Assembly: GCA_964465125.1 (NCBI GenBank) | Contig: CAYXIO010000001.1 | Location: 1 to 64,000 of the forward strand | DNA: 64,000 nucleotides | Direction of reading: 5' to 3' | Source: CAYOHG01 sp964465125 | GTDB lineage: Bacteria; Planctomycetota; Phycisphaerae; UBA1845; Fen-1342 | Part shown: positions 52,246 to 61,359 of the stretch, piece after piece | How the letters are laid out: the number at the start of each line of letters is the position of its first letter | How positions within the stretch are numbered: position 1 is the stretch's first letter | Made by a program: the position numbers and the translations under genes | Notes under the pieces: generated by a model | The model's input: the letters and a program-made list of their open reading frames with translations, nothing else | What the model was told of the DNA's origin: nothing | Database searches by the model: none

Positions 52246-53700
52246 TCAGGGTCGCGGAAACGTCGCCTGCCGACCGGAAATCGGCCGAGCTGTCTGTCGC
52301 GCGCGCACGTCGTCGACATCCGCGCGCGGCTCGGCTCCGCTCCCGCGCGGCGCCTCGCGGCAGGGCGGCGGTTCGGGCTGAACGGCCTTGTCCTTATCCT
52401 CGCCGGCCGATCCCGGCAATTTCGTCTTCACGTTGTGTGGAAACAGGAATTTCAACACGCGGTCGAAGCGTGCGCCCCAGTCGCGCTCGTGGTGCCTGGC
52501 GCCCGCGACTTCCTCGAAGTGCAGCTCGGCGTCCGACTCGTAGCCCTTCTTGCGAAGCATGCGCACCAGCGGCAGGCAGTAGTCGGCGAGCCGGGTGGCA
52601 CGTTCCTCGGCGCGGCGCGACAGGGTCTCCTCGCTGCCGGCGTCGATCCAGAGCTTGAGCGTGCCGGGCGCTGGATGTTCTTCCAGGTAGTCGAAAATCC
52701 GCTGTTCCGCCCATTGCAGGGAGGGCGAAAGTGCCGCCGCCTTGCCGAAGACGCCGGCGTGGCGGAACGGTGCGTAGAGCGAGATCAGACCGCCAAGCGA
52801 CGAGCCCGCGATCGCGGTATGCTCGCGGCCGGGCAACGTGCGGTAGGTGCGGTCGATGACGGGCTTAAGCGTCTCGACGATGAACGCGAGATAGTCATCG
52901 CCCTGTCCGCCGCCGCGCTCCGGGTCGCGAAAGGGAGTGTACTCGTCGAGCCGGGCCTCGTTGTTGTAGATCGCGACGATGATCAGCGGCTCGATTTCAC
53001 CGGCCAGGATGAGGCGCTCGGCGGTTTCGTCGGCCTCCCATTCGACCCCGCCGAAGGACGTTCGCGCGTCAAAGACGTTTTGCCCGTCGTGCATGTAGAG
53101 CACGGGGAAGCGTTGCTGGGGCTGATCGTCGTATGCGGGCGGCAGGTAGACCAGGATGGTGCGGGCGTTGTTGAATTGCGGGGCGACGAAGCGGTGGTGC
53201 GCGCGGATGATGCCGGTGCAGGTGCTCGGGGGAGTCAGATAGGGGTCTCCGGGCCGGTTCTGCTCGACGCGGCGCGTCTGGTCGGCGCCGCGGTCGGCCC
53301 ATTGCGAGACGGTGTGCACGACGACCTGTTCGCGCAGGCCGGCCGCCACCCTCAGCACGCGGTTCGGAATTTCGCCGCCGCCGGCAGCCTTCTCCACCGT
53401 CGCCCAGGCCGGTTCGCGGATGAACTTGTACTCGATGCGCGCGCCGACCACGAACGGCCACACGCCGCTGTAAATACCCGGCGCCACCTGCTCTAGCGCG
53501 CGGCCCTGCTCGCTCCAGCCGTCGATGGAAAGGGCCACGTAGATTCGCGGCGGCAGCTCCTCGAGCAGATCGGGAATCACAGCGACGAACTGCACGCGCG
53601 TCAGCTCTTCACGAAAGGGCAGCGCCATGGCCGATGCACCTCGCAGACCGGTGACCAGCGGGATCAGCAGGACGAGCGAACGATACGGCATTGGCGTCAT
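52246..53700 (-). CDS. Secreted enterochelin-esterase-like hydrolase (putative esterase family)
   Basis: The product has 484 residues. The N-terminus is a signal peptide (SLVLLIPLVTGLRGASA). Residues about 34-120 form a beta-sandwich of the CBM48/E-set type (YVALSIDGWSE; YKFIREPAW). The hydrolase domain starts about 170 (TILVYLPPAYDD; FPVLYMHDGQNVFD) and has AGSSLGG with Ser301, then WIDAGSEET and ARHHERDWGARFD with a likely catalytic His. This is the PF00756 esterase pattern (enterochelin esterase, feruloyl/acetyl esterases). The C-terminal 60 residues are disordered and Pro/Arg-rich. Likely a secreted carbohydrate or siderophore esterase. Confidence 0.85.
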   Translation of the reverse strand: MTPMPYRSLVLLIPLVTGLRGASAMALPFREELTRVQFVAVIPDLLEELPPRIYVALSIDGWSEQGRALEQVAPGIYSGVWPFVVGARIEYKFIREPAWATVEKAAGGGEIPNRVLRVAAGLREQVVVHTVSQWADRGADQTRRVEQNRPGDPYLTPPSTCTGIIRAHHRFVAPQFNNARTILVYLPPAYDDQPQQRFPVLYMHDGQNVFDARTSFGGVEWEADETAERLILAGEIEPLIIVAIYNNEARLDEYTPFRDPERGGGQGDDYLAFIVETLKPVIDRTYRTLPGREHTAIAGSSLGGLISLYAPFRHAGVFGKAAALSPSLQWAEQRIFDYLEEHPAPGTLKLWIDAGSEETLSRRAEERATRLADYCLPLVRMLRKKGYESDAELHFEEVAGARHHERDWGARFDRVLKFLFPHNVKTKLPGSAGEDKDKAVQPEPPPCREAPRGSGAEPRADVDDVRARQTARPISGRQATFPRP

Positions 53701-53775
53701 CTTACCCGGGCGCGCAGATGCGGGCGCCGTCGCCTCCGGCGGTTTCCCGAAGCGGCAGGGAGATGTGAAGCGAAC

Positions 53776-54747
53776 TCAGGCCGCCTCAGTGTCGGCGATC
53801 GGCGCTTCGGCCGGGGCGCCGGCGGGATCGGCTGCGGGCGTATCCAGCACCGGGCCGGCCGGCTTCGCGTCGTCGGCGTCCGCGGCGCCGCGGCTTATGG
53901 CCGCCGCGGTACGCACGCCGAACTCCTCCATCGACGGCAGGTCCTTGAGGTCGGCCAGCCCGAAGACGTCGAGGAACTTCCTGGTGGTGCCGTACATCAG
54001 CGGGCGGCCGACGACCTCGGCCCGACCGACGATGCGCACCAGACCTGAGTCGCGCAGGCGGGTCAGCACGTCGCCGCAGGCCACGCCGCGGATCGACTCG
54101 ATCTCGGCCCGGATGACAGGCTGCTTGTAGGCGACGATCGCCAGGGCTTCCAGCGCAGCCCCGGTGAGCCGGGTTTCAGCCTGCTTGTTGTTGAGGCGCT
54201 CGACCCAGGGCCGATAGCTCGGCAGTGTGAGCATCTGGTAGCCGCGGGCGATCTCCTCGATGCGGAACGACAGCCCGACGCAGCCGTACTTGCAGTTCAG
54301 CTCGGCCACGGCGAGGCGGACGTCGCCCGGGGCGGCGTCGACGGCCTCTGCCAGTCGCGACGGACTGACGGGCGCATCGGACGCGAACAGGACGGCCTCG
54401 ATGCGCTGCTCCAGCGACGGTCCGCTCACGGAACCGCTCGCGTCAGCGACGACGGGAAGCTCGGCGCTCTCGCCGTTCGCCGTATCCGGCGCGGGCGGCG
54501 CTTCTCCCGCCGCAGCGCTGCCGTCGGGCACGTCACCATTCGAGTTGTCCATCGGCACGGTCATTCGGCTTCTCAATCGGCGGCCGCGTCCGTTGCGGCG
54601 AGGCGTCGTGCTCAATCCCTCACCGGCCGGGTCGGTCTCCGCAGTGGCCTCGACCGAAGTACGGTCCGAACTCGAGGTGGTTTCGGAATGACTCGCAGGG
54701 GCGGGCGCGCAATCCATGCTCGCCGACAAGATGCTGGTGTCTTCCAT
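53776..54747 (-). CDS. scpB: Segregation and condensation protein B
   Basis: The product has 323 residues. ATG 54747 follows GAGGAG at nine bases, giving a disordered acidic N-terminal tail of about 100 residues before the ScpB core. The core contains EQRIEAVLFASDAPVSPSRL, then TGAALEALAIVAYKQPVIRAEIE (as ALEALAIVAYKQPVIRAEIE), RGVACGDVLTRLRDSGLV and VVGRPLMYGTTRKFLDVFGL, the paired winged-helix pattern of ScpB with the hallmark AYKQPVTR. ScpB joins ScpA and SMC to compact chromosomes. The C-terminal tail is Ala/Pro/Asp-rich. No scpA is nearby. Confidence 0.95.
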   Translation of the reverse strand: MEDTSILSASMDCAPAPASHSETTSSSDRTSVEATAETDPAGEGLSTTPRRNGRGRRLRSRMTVPMDNSNGDVPDGSAAAGEAPPAPDTANGESAELPVVADASGSVSGPSLEQRIEAVLFASDAPVSPSRLAEAVDAAPGDVRLAVAELNCKYGCVGLSFRIEEIARGYQMLTLPSYRPWVERLNNKQAETRLTGAALEALAIVAYKQPVIRAEIESIRGVACGDVLTRLRDSGLVRIVGRAEVVGRPLMYGTTRKFLDVFGLADLKDLPSMEEFGVRTAAAISRGAADADDAKPAGPVLDTPAADPAGAPAEAPIADTEAA

Positions 54748-54822
54748 GACAATTCGCTCCTCGCTCAGACATGACTAAGCGTATCACGCGCGCGCGCGAC
54801 CGTCCAGCGAAAATGTGGTTGA

Positions 54823-55926
54823 TTACAGCGCGGCGATCAGGCGCTCGAGCTCGCCGCGATGCTCCTCGATCTGCTCGACGAGGCGGAACTGCGTGCGGGC
54901 GCGGTCGAGATTCTGCTCCGGGCGCGTGGTGCGGTAGTACTTGTCGCCGTTGAGGTAGTCGGTCAGAAATCGCACACCCTGCTCGAGCGTGATGACCCAG
55001 CCGGCCTGCACCAGCAGGGCGCGCTCGGCCGGCGTCAGGAAGGCGGCGGCTTCGGCGAGGTAGCCTTCCGCCAGCGCCTCGAAGCGTTCGAGATCGAGGG
55101 TTACGAGGGCGAGGTCGCGCTCGTCCTCGGCCGCGGGCGTGGCCATCGAGCGAACCATGTCGCCGAAGTCGGACAGCACCGTCCCGTGCATGACGGTATC
55201 GAGATCGACCACGCAGAGCGCCTCGCCGGTCTGGTCGTCCAGGAGCACGTTGCTCAGCTTGGCGTCGTTGTGGGCGACGCGCTCGGGCAGTTTCCCGTCG
55301 CGCAGCGGCTCCGCCAGCACGCCGGCACCGCCGTGGCGCTCGGCGGCAAAGCTCAGCTCGGAGGCGACGGACGACGCCCTTCCGGCGGGATCCAGCCGGG
55401 CGGCGACGTGCAGCGCCTCGTACCGCAGCGGGGTGTCGTGGAAGTGCGGCAGCGTCTCGTGCAGCCGCGGCGCGGGCAGGCTGGTCAGGTGGCGCTGAAA
55501 CGCGCCAAACGCCCGTCCCGCCGTCTCGGCCTGCCCGGGGCGCGTGATCCGCGTGTGACTGTGCGTGTTCTCGATAAAGTAGTACATCCGCCACGCGGTC
55601 CCGTGCTCGTCCGGCCAGTAGCGCTCCTGGAAGCAGGTATGCACCACGCGCAGGCAGCGCCGATCCGCGGCAGGCACACCGGCCGCGCGCACCATCGCTC
55701 GGATATGAGCGCTGACGTGGTCGATGTTCTCCATCAGCGCCCGGGGGTCCGGGAAGATGTGCGGGTTGATCCGCTGAAGCAGGTAGCTGTGCCGGTTCGC
55801 TCCATCGACCGTGCGGATGCGATAGGACTCATGAATGTGCCCCTGAAGATGCGGTTCGATCCCGTCCACTTCGCAGTCCAGCTCAAACTGCTGCGCGATC
55901 GCCCGGATCTTCGGGGGAACAATCAT
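54823..55926 (-). CDS. Sugar kinase of the aminoglycoside-phosphotransferase fold (NahK-like)
   Basis: The product has 367 residues. ATG 55926 overlaps the stop of the upstream nucleotidyltransferase gene (ATGA). It reads HLQGHIHESYRIRT in the nucleotide loop, then ERVAHNDAKLSNVLLDD with the catalytic H219-N-D221...N226, and CVVDLDTVMHGTVLSDFGDM with D241 and D243 for Mg. This pattern, especially AHND-K-x-NVLLD and VIDLDTVMPG, is that of N-acetylhexosamine 1-kinase (NahK). It would phosphorylate C1 of GlcNAc/GalNAc or another sugar in the cytosol, followed by activation by the partner nucleotidyltransferase. Confidence 0.85.
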   Translation of the reverse strand: MIVPPKIRAIAQQFELDCEVDGIEPHLQGHIHESYRIRTVDGANRHSYLLQRINPHIFPDPRALMENIDHVSAHIRAMVRAAGVPAADRRCLRVVHTCFQERYWPDEHGTAWRMYYFIENTHSHTRITRPGQAETAGRAFGAFQRHLTSLPAPRLHETLPHFHDTPLRYEALHVAARLDPAGRASSVASELSFAAERHGGAGVLAEPLRDGKLPERVAHNDAKLSNVLLDDQTGEALCVVDLDTVMHGTVLSDFGDMVRSMATPAAEDERDLALVTLDLERFEALAEGYLAEAAAFLTPAERALLVQAGWVITLEQGVRFLTDYLNGDKYYRTTRPEQNLDRARTQFRLVEQIEEHRGELERLIAAL

Positions 55927-56825
55927 GTCCAAAGCTCCCTGGGGTACTTCCCGAGACGTACCTGCTCTTCCAGAAATACCTGCACGCGCGGCTTGTCCTG
56001 CGGGTGGGTCACGCCGCACCAGACATCGCGGCTGCGCTCCACCCGTACTCGTCCCCGTCCGCTGCGGATCAGCCCCTGCACGACGCTCGGCAGGTAGCAT
56101 TCGGCTTGGGCTGACTGTCCGTGCTCGCGCAGGAATTCCCCGAAGCTGTCTCGCAGCGCCGCAAACAGGCTGGGCTGAAACCCCCAGCAGTTCATCGAAA
56201 CGGGCAAGGCCCCGGATAGCGTCTGCATCCGGCCGTGCGCATCAGGATACCGCGCATCCCCGCCTTGTCGCTCGATTTTTACCGTTTCGACGATCGACTC
56301 CAGCCAGCTTTCGGGTGTGACGCGGCAGACGCCGCGAGAAACCGTTCCCGCCTCCGTCAGTGTGTCGCGCAGGTTGTAGGCAACCATTGCGTGCGCATCG
56401 TCTTGCGCGCCGCGATCGAGCAGCGCCGCCAGCGCCGTGAAGGCGGAGGAGCCGTAGAAGTCGTCGGCGTTGATCACCGCGAACGGACCGTGGACCTGCG
56501 GTGCGCTGACCAGGACGGCGTGGGCGGTGCCCCACGGCTTGGTGCGCCCGGCCGGAGCTTCAAACCCGTCGGGCACGTCCGCCAGCGTTTGGAAGGCGTA
56601 GCGCGTGGCGATGCGCGGCTCGATCCGCGCCCCGACCGAGTCGCGAAACAGCGCCTCCATGTCCGGCCGGATCAGCAGGACAAGCTCCTCGAATCCCGCC
56701 CGCAGCGCGTCGAAGACCGAATATTCGAGGATCGTGGCTCCGCCCGGTCCCATCCCCTCGGCCTGCTTCATCCCACCGTAGCGGCTGCCCATACCCGCCG
56801 CCAGCACGACCAGCGTCTTAGTCAT
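55923..56825 (-). CDS. Sugar-phosphate nucleotidyltransferase
   Basis: The product has 300 residues. The N-terminal signature VVLAAGMGSRYGGMKQAEGMG (as AAGMGSRYGGMKQ, 9-21) is the nucleotide-binding G-x-G-x-R loop of NTP_transferase proteins. FAVINADDFYG provides the metal-binding Asp, and GTAHAVLVSAPQV and VSMNCWGFQPSLF fit the sugar site. A GAGGG box precedes ATG 56825. Coupled to the NahK-like kinase (ATGA), it probably forms UDP- or GDP-sugar from the sugar 1-phosphate, a salvage route to activated sugars for polysaccharide synthesis. Confidence 0.87.
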   Translation of the reverse strand: MTKTLVVLAAGMGSRYGGMKQAEGMGPGGATILEYSVFDALRAGFEELVLLIRPDMEALFRDSVGARIEPRIATRYAFQTLADVPDGFEAPAGRTKPWGTAHAVLVSAPQVHGPFAVINADDFYGSSAFTALAALLDRGAQDDAHAMVAYNLRDTLTEAGTVSRGVCRVTPESWLESIVETVKIERQGGDARYPDAHGRMQTLSGALPVSMNCWGFQPSLFAALRDSFGEFLREHGQSAQAECYLPSVVQGLIRSGRGRVRVERSRDVWCGVTHPQDKPRVQVFLEEQVRLGKYPRELWT

Positions 56826-57013
56826 TGCCTGCCCTCATGTTGCGACAAAGCGACGGAAACTGTAGGAAGCCGTGATCGCGGACGCAACGCCCGTCGGCGG
56901 AAATGCGGATGCGCCCCCGGGAGCGCCACGGGTAGGATGGCGATTGCGCGCGGCGCCCGCCCTTCGGCCGTTGCCCGTCGCGAGGTGATCCCGTGGCGTT
57001 CCGGAGGAATAAC

Positions 57014-58531
57014 GTGAAGCACACCTTATCCGCGCGGCGCGCCGCTGCGATGCTCTTCGCACTGACGGCCGTCGCCGCTGCGCGCGCGCAGTTCACCGGC
57101 CCCAGCTCGTCCAGCGAGCCCTACGTGCTGCCGACGTTTCCGGGGGTATCCACGACATCCATCCTCACGGTCGGCGACAGCGCCGCCGGCTACCGCATGG
57201 TGGGTTCGCCCGACGGGCTGGGCGCGCTGGAAGGTCCCGGTAATCGGCTGACGCTGTTCATGAATCACGAGCTCAGCCCGGGAGCCGGCGCGGTGCGGGC
57301 GCACGGCCGGACTGGCGCGTTCGTCTCGCGCTGGGAGATCGACCGCGCGACGTTCGCTGTGGTCGACGGCCGCGATCACAACACCGCGCCGACCGACATC
57401 AAGCTGTGGAACGGCAGCGGCTATACCGCGGCGACGACGAACTACGCGCGCTTCTGCTCGGCCGACCTGGCCGCCCCCAGCGCGTATCGCTTCGGGACGC
57501 TGGGCACGGACGCCCGCATCTTCATGAACGGCGAGGAGAACGGCAACGAGGGCCGGGCGTTCGCGCACCTCGTCACCGGCTCGGGGCAGAACACCAGTTG
57601 GCAACTGCCGCGGCTGGGCCGATTCTCCTGGGAAGATTCGGTGGCCAGCCCGCGCGCGCAGGAAAAGACCGTTGTGATCGGCACGGATGATTCCTCTCCC
57701 GGGCAGGTCTATGTGTACGTCGGCACGAAGACCGCTGGCGGCACCGACATCGACCGAGCCGGGCTGACCAACGGCTCGTTGTACGGCGTTCGCGTCAGCG
57801 GGCTGCCCAGCGAGCAGCGCAGCGCTCCGGCGGCGGGTGCGTTCGACCTGTTTGAATTCGGGGACGTTTCGAGCCTGTCGGGCGCCAGCCTGAACAGTTG
57901 GAGCAACGGCAACGCGGTGACGAATTTTCTGCGGCCCGAAGATGGGCACTGGGACCCTCGTCCCGGGCATGAGAACGACTTCTACTTCGTGACCACCGAC
58001 GCGCAGACGTCCAGCGGCGGACGGAGCCGGCTGTATCGCCTGCGCTTCGCGGATGTTGAGAACCCTGCGGCCGGCGGCAGCGTCACCGCGCTGCTCGACG
58101 GCAGCGAGGGCGCGGAGATGCTCGACAACCTGACCATCGACGCGCACGGCCGCATCCTCATTCAGGAAGACCCGGGTAATCACTCGCGCCGCGCGCGGAT
58201 CTGGCTCTATGACATCGACAGCGGCGGCCTGGCCTCCATCGCCGAGCACAACAGCCGGTTCTTCGATCCCACCAGCCCCGACTACCTGACCGCCAACGAG
58301 GAGTCGTCGGGCATCATCGACGCCGCCGCGCTGCTGGGCGACGGCTGGTTCCTGCTCGACTCGCAGGCGCATTATGGCCTCGGCGGGGAACTCGTCGAAG
58401 GCGGGCAGTTGCTCGCGATGTACGTCGACCCGGCGATCACCCCCGAGCCGGGCACGGCGGCGCTGGCCGGCGTCGCACTGCTGGCGATTTCGTCGCGCCG
58501 CCGGGCCCTGGACCGTGTCGTCGCCGACTGA
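57014..58531 (+). CDS. PEP-CTERM protein with PhoX/DUF839-like propeller
   Basis: The product has 505 residues. GTG 57014 is chosen because GGAGGAA lies six bases upstream. A signal peptide (SARRAAAMLFALTAVAAARAQ) is followed by a propeller-like protein: RLTLFMNHELSPGAGAV, IFMNGEENGNEGRAFAH and ILIQEDPGNHSRRARIW are the kind of N-H-E and E-x-P motifs seen in PhoX/DUF839 proteins. The C-terminus is a PEP-CTERM tag: ITPEPGTAALAGVALLAISSRRR (shown as TPEPGTAALAG, then a helix, then RRR). Such tags are recognised by exosortase at the membrane. Phosphatase activity is not shown by sequence alone. Confidence 0.85.
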   Translation: MKHTLSARRAAAMLFALTAVAAARAQFTGPSSSSEPYVLPTFPGVSTTSILTVGDSAAGYRMVGSPDGLGALEGPGNRLTLFMNHELSPGAGAVRAHGRTGAFVSRWEIDRATFAVVDGRDHNTAPTDIKLWNGSGYTAATTNYARFCSADLAAPSAYRFGTLGTDARIFMNGEENGNEGRAFAHLVTGSGQNTSWQLPRLGRFSWEDSVASPRAQEKTVVIGTDDSSPGQVYVYVGTKTAGGTDIDRAGLTNGSLYGVRVSGLPSEQRSAPAAGAFDLFEFGDVSSLSGASLNSWSNGNAVTNFLRPEDGHWDPRPGHENDFYFVTTDAQTSSGGRSRLYRLRFADVENPAAGGSVTALLDGSEGAEMLDNLTIDAHGRILIQEDPGNHSRRARIWLYDIDSGGLASIAEHNSRFFDPTSPDYLTANEESSGIIDAAALLGDGWFLLDSQAHYGLGGELVEGGQLLAMYVDPAITPEPGTAALAGVALLAISSRRRALDRVVAD

Positions 58532-58679
58532 GGCGCCTCGCGACGCGGGACGGCGCAACACCCAACTTCCGGCGGCAGCCAAACGCTGCCGCGCGCGCGG
58601 TTTCGCTTATCATCCTCCTGTTCCGGCAAGCGGCCCGGGCTAGCCAGCCGGCGCGAATCCACTCAGAACGGAGGGTCTC

Positions 58680-60068
58680 ATGGCCCAAGGTAGACATGAT
58701 TCTCAAGCTGCGGACAGCAGCCGTCGCGACTTTCTCCGGCTCTCGGCGGCGACGGGGCTGGCCGCGATCGGCGGCGCCGCACTCGGGCAGACAGCCGCCG
58801 GAAAACCTGAAGGCGCGCGCCAGCAGCCGGCCGCGCAGCAACCTTTCGCCTGCAAGCCGATGGACGTGGTGCGGATCGGCTACGTCGGCGTGGGCGGGAT
58901 GGGCAGCGTGCACGTGGCCAACCTGCTGAAGATCGACGGTGCGGAGATCACGGCCGTCTGCGACGTTCGCGAGCCCCACGCCCAGCGCGCCGCGAAGATG
59001 ATCACCGACGCGGGCCGGAAGCCGCCCGCGCTCTACACCCGCGGCGAGCGCGACTTCGAGCGGCTGTGTGAGACCGAGGACCTGGACCTGGTCTTCACCG
59101 CCACCCCGTGGGAGTTTCACGTGCCCGTGTGCACTTCGGCGATGAAGAACGGCAAGCACGCGGCCACCGAGGTGCCCGCGGCGATGACCCTTGAGGAATG
59201 CTGGGCCCTCGTCGAGCACGCCGAGAAGTTCGGCAGGCACTGCGTGATGATGGAGAACTGCTGCTACGACCGCGCGGAGCTGATGGTCCTGCACATGGTG
59301 CGCAGGGGGGTCTTCGGCGACGTGATGCACGCCGAGGTCGGCTATCAGCACGACCTGCGCGAGGTGAAGTTCAGCACCGACGGTGAGGGTCTTTGGCGCC
59401 GCGCGCACGCCACCCGCCGCAACGCAAATCTGTATCCCACGCACGGACTGGGGCCGGTCGCGCAGGCGTTCGACATCAACCGCGGCGACCAGTTCGACTA
59501 TCTCGTGTCTATGAGCGGCCCGTCGCGCGGCCTCCAGCTCTATCAGCAGGAGAAGCTCGCGGCCGACGATCCGCGCCGCAATGAGAGATACGTGCTCGGC
59601 GACGTGAACCTCTGCCTGATCAGGACGAAGCTCGGGCGCACGATCTATCTCGTCCACGACACCAACCTGCCGCGCCCCTACGCACGCTACAACCTTTTCC
59701 AGGGCGCGCGCGGCGTCTACGTCGGCTACCCGTCGCGGTTTCACATCGAAGGCCGCGGTGAGGGGCACGGCTGGGAGCCGCTCGACAAGCTCGCCGACGA
59801 GTTCGAGCATCCGCTGTGGAAGTCGGACAGGATCAAGAACATGAGCGGCGGGCACGGAGGCATGGACTACCTCGAGAGCTATCGCCTGATCCAGTGCCTG
59901 CGCGCGGGGCAGCCGACCGACATGAACGTCTACGACGCGGCGGCCTGGAGCTGCATTACGGAGTGCACCGAGCTCTCGAACGCGAAGCGTAGCGCCGCGA
60001 TCGACATTCCGGACTTCACGCGCGGCCAGTGGCAGAAGTGGCCTGCACTGGGGATCGTGGAAGCGTAA
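58680..60068 (+). CDS. GH109-type glycosidase with Tat signal (Gfo/Idh/MocA fold)
   Basis: The product has 462 residues; ATG 58680 follows GGAGGG. The N-terminus carries a Tat signal, SRRDFLRLSAATGLAAIGG. The NAD-binding part reads VVRIGYVGVGGMGSVHVANL and TPWEFHVPVCTSAMKNGKH. The GH109 features follow: NANLYPTHGLGPVAQAFDIN, RGDQFDYLVSMSGP, GGHGGMDYLESYRLIQCLR and DVYDAAAWS-like NVYDAAAWSCI, ending IPDFTRGQW. GH109 enzymes are NAD-dependent alpha-N-acetylgalactosaminidases exported by Tat with the cofactor bound. Likely periplasmic removal of alpha-GalNAc from glycans. Confidence 0.9.
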   Translation: MAQGRHDSQAADSSRRDFLRLSAATGLAAIGGAALGQTAAGKPEGARQQPAAQQPFACKPMDVVRIGYVGVGGMGSVHVANLLKIDGAEITAVCDVREPHAQRAAKMITDAGRKPPALYTRGERDFERLCETEDLDLVFTATPWEFHVPVCTSAMKNGKHAATEVPAAMTLEECWALVEHAEKFGRHCVMMENCCYDRAELMVLHMVRRGVFGDVMHAEVGYQHDLREVKFSTDGEGLWRRAHATRRNANLYPTHGLGPVAQAFDINRGDQFDYLVSMSGPSRGLQLYQQEKLAADDPRRNERYVLGDVNLCLIRTKLGRTIYLVHDTNLPRPYARYNLFQGARGVYVGYPSRFHIEGRGEGHGWEPLDKLADEFEHPLWKSDRIKNMSGGHGGMDYLESYRLIQCLRAGQPTDMNVYDAAAWSCITECTELSNAKRSAAIDIPDFTRGQWQKWPALGIVEA

Positions 60069-60082
60069 TCGCGGAGCCTGTC

Positions 60083-61141
60083 GTGGCGGCGCTGCTGCAA
60101 CTGGCGGATGCGCGCGCGTATCGTCCGACGCGCTGGGATCTGAAGCGCGACGATGCCGGCCGGCAGTACTGGGTGCGCGTCTTCCACGAACATCGCGTCG
60201 CGCTGCTGCGGCACATGCGCGCGTCCTATCCGCACGCCGACGCCGCCCGAATCCAGGCTTTTCAGCAGGCTGACCACGACGCCTTCGAGCGCATCGCGCG
60301 GCACCCGGAGCGCTTCGAGCAGATCGACATTCTCACGCTCGAGCGGATGCGCGGCGCTCTGCTCACCTCGCACGGGTTTCCCGACGCCTTCGCCGCCGTC
60401 AAGCAGCGCGAGAACGAGATCGCGCTGCGGCTGCTGCCGGCGACGCTGCGCGATTTGTCGCTGGAGGCCGACGGAGAGGTCTTCGAGCGGCTCGCGCGGC
60501 AACTGATGATCGGCAACCTGTGGGACTTGGGCGCGATCGCGACGATCGACCTGTATGAGTCGGGGCAGCTTTCGGCGGAGGCGCGCTCGGCGCAGGTTCC
60601 GGCGCGGCCGTGGCGCTGGGACGACGTGGAGCGCTGGCGGTCGGCCTGGGAGAGCGGCTACCGGCCGCGCCACGCAGGCTACTTCATCGACAATGCGGGC
60701 GCGGATTTCTGGCTCGGATGCCTGCCGTTCGTGGTGTGGCTGCTGCATCGCGGCGTACGCGTGACGCTGGTGGGCAACGCGCGGCCGAAGCTCAACGACA
60801 TCATCGCCGACGAGCTCGAGGCGCTTCTGCCGCGCGCGGTGGGCTGCGACGCAGTGCTGGCCAACGCCTGGCGCGACGGACGGCTGCGCGTGGTCGCGTC
60901 GGGCAGCGGTACGGCGCTGATTGATCTGAGCGAACTTGCGGACGAATGTGTGACCGCGCTGGCCGATGCCGATCTGATCCTGCTGCACGGCATGGGCCGG
61001 GCGGTGGAGAGCAATTGGGACACGGCCTTTTCCTGCGACGTGCTGCGGACGGCGACCCTCAAGGACGCCGGCGTCGCGGCGCATGTCGGCGGCAAGCTGT
61101 TTGACTGCGTATTTCGGTTCGATTTCAGCGGGACAAGGTAG
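60083..61141 (+). CDS. DUF89/ARMT1-like damage-control phosphatase
   Basis: The product has about 352 residues from GTG 60083, which has GGAG seven bases upstream; an in-frame GTG at 60029 would overlap the GH109 gene. The N-terminal helical part has RHMRASYPHADAARIQAFQQ and QLMIGNLWDLG. The metal-site signature YFIDNAGADFWLGCLPFVVWLL is the DUF89 hallmark DN-x-G-x-D/E, with RVTLVGNARPKLNDI following. DUF89 proteins are metal-dependent phosphatases that remove damaged sugar phosphates. It lies 14 bases after the GH109 gene, fitting a sugar-handling role. Confidence 0.83.
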   Translation: MAALLQLADARAYRPTRWDLKRDDAGRQYWVRVFHEHRVALLRHMRASYPHADAARIQAFQQADHDAFERIARHPERFEQIDILTLERMRGALLTSHGFPDAFAAVKQRENEIALRLLPATLRDLSLEADGEVFERLARQLMIGNLWDLGAIATIDLYESGQLSAEARSAQVPARPWRWDDVERWRSAWESGYRPRHAGYFIDNAGADFWLGCLPFVVWLLHRGVRVTLVGNARPKLNDIIADELEALLPRAVGCDAVLANAWRDGRLRVVASGSGTALIDLSELADECVTALADADLILLHGMGRAVESNWDTAFSCDVLRTATLKDAGVAAHVGGKLFDCVFRFDFSGTR

Positions 61142-61359
61142 GTAGTGAGGCTTCCTGGTGGGTCGTCCATGGGTGGAGGTGCGGGGCAACCCCGGGTCAG
61201 TTTCCTGATTTTTGCGGGAGATTGTACCCCGATTTTCTTGACTTTCGGTTAAACGCGTACGACGCTTCTTACGTGTTCTCGTGGACGGTGGCCACGTGAC
61301 TCGGAGCGCGAGTACCGGCCCCCCGACCCGACGGACGGCTTGCCTCAGGCGCGGCGAGA

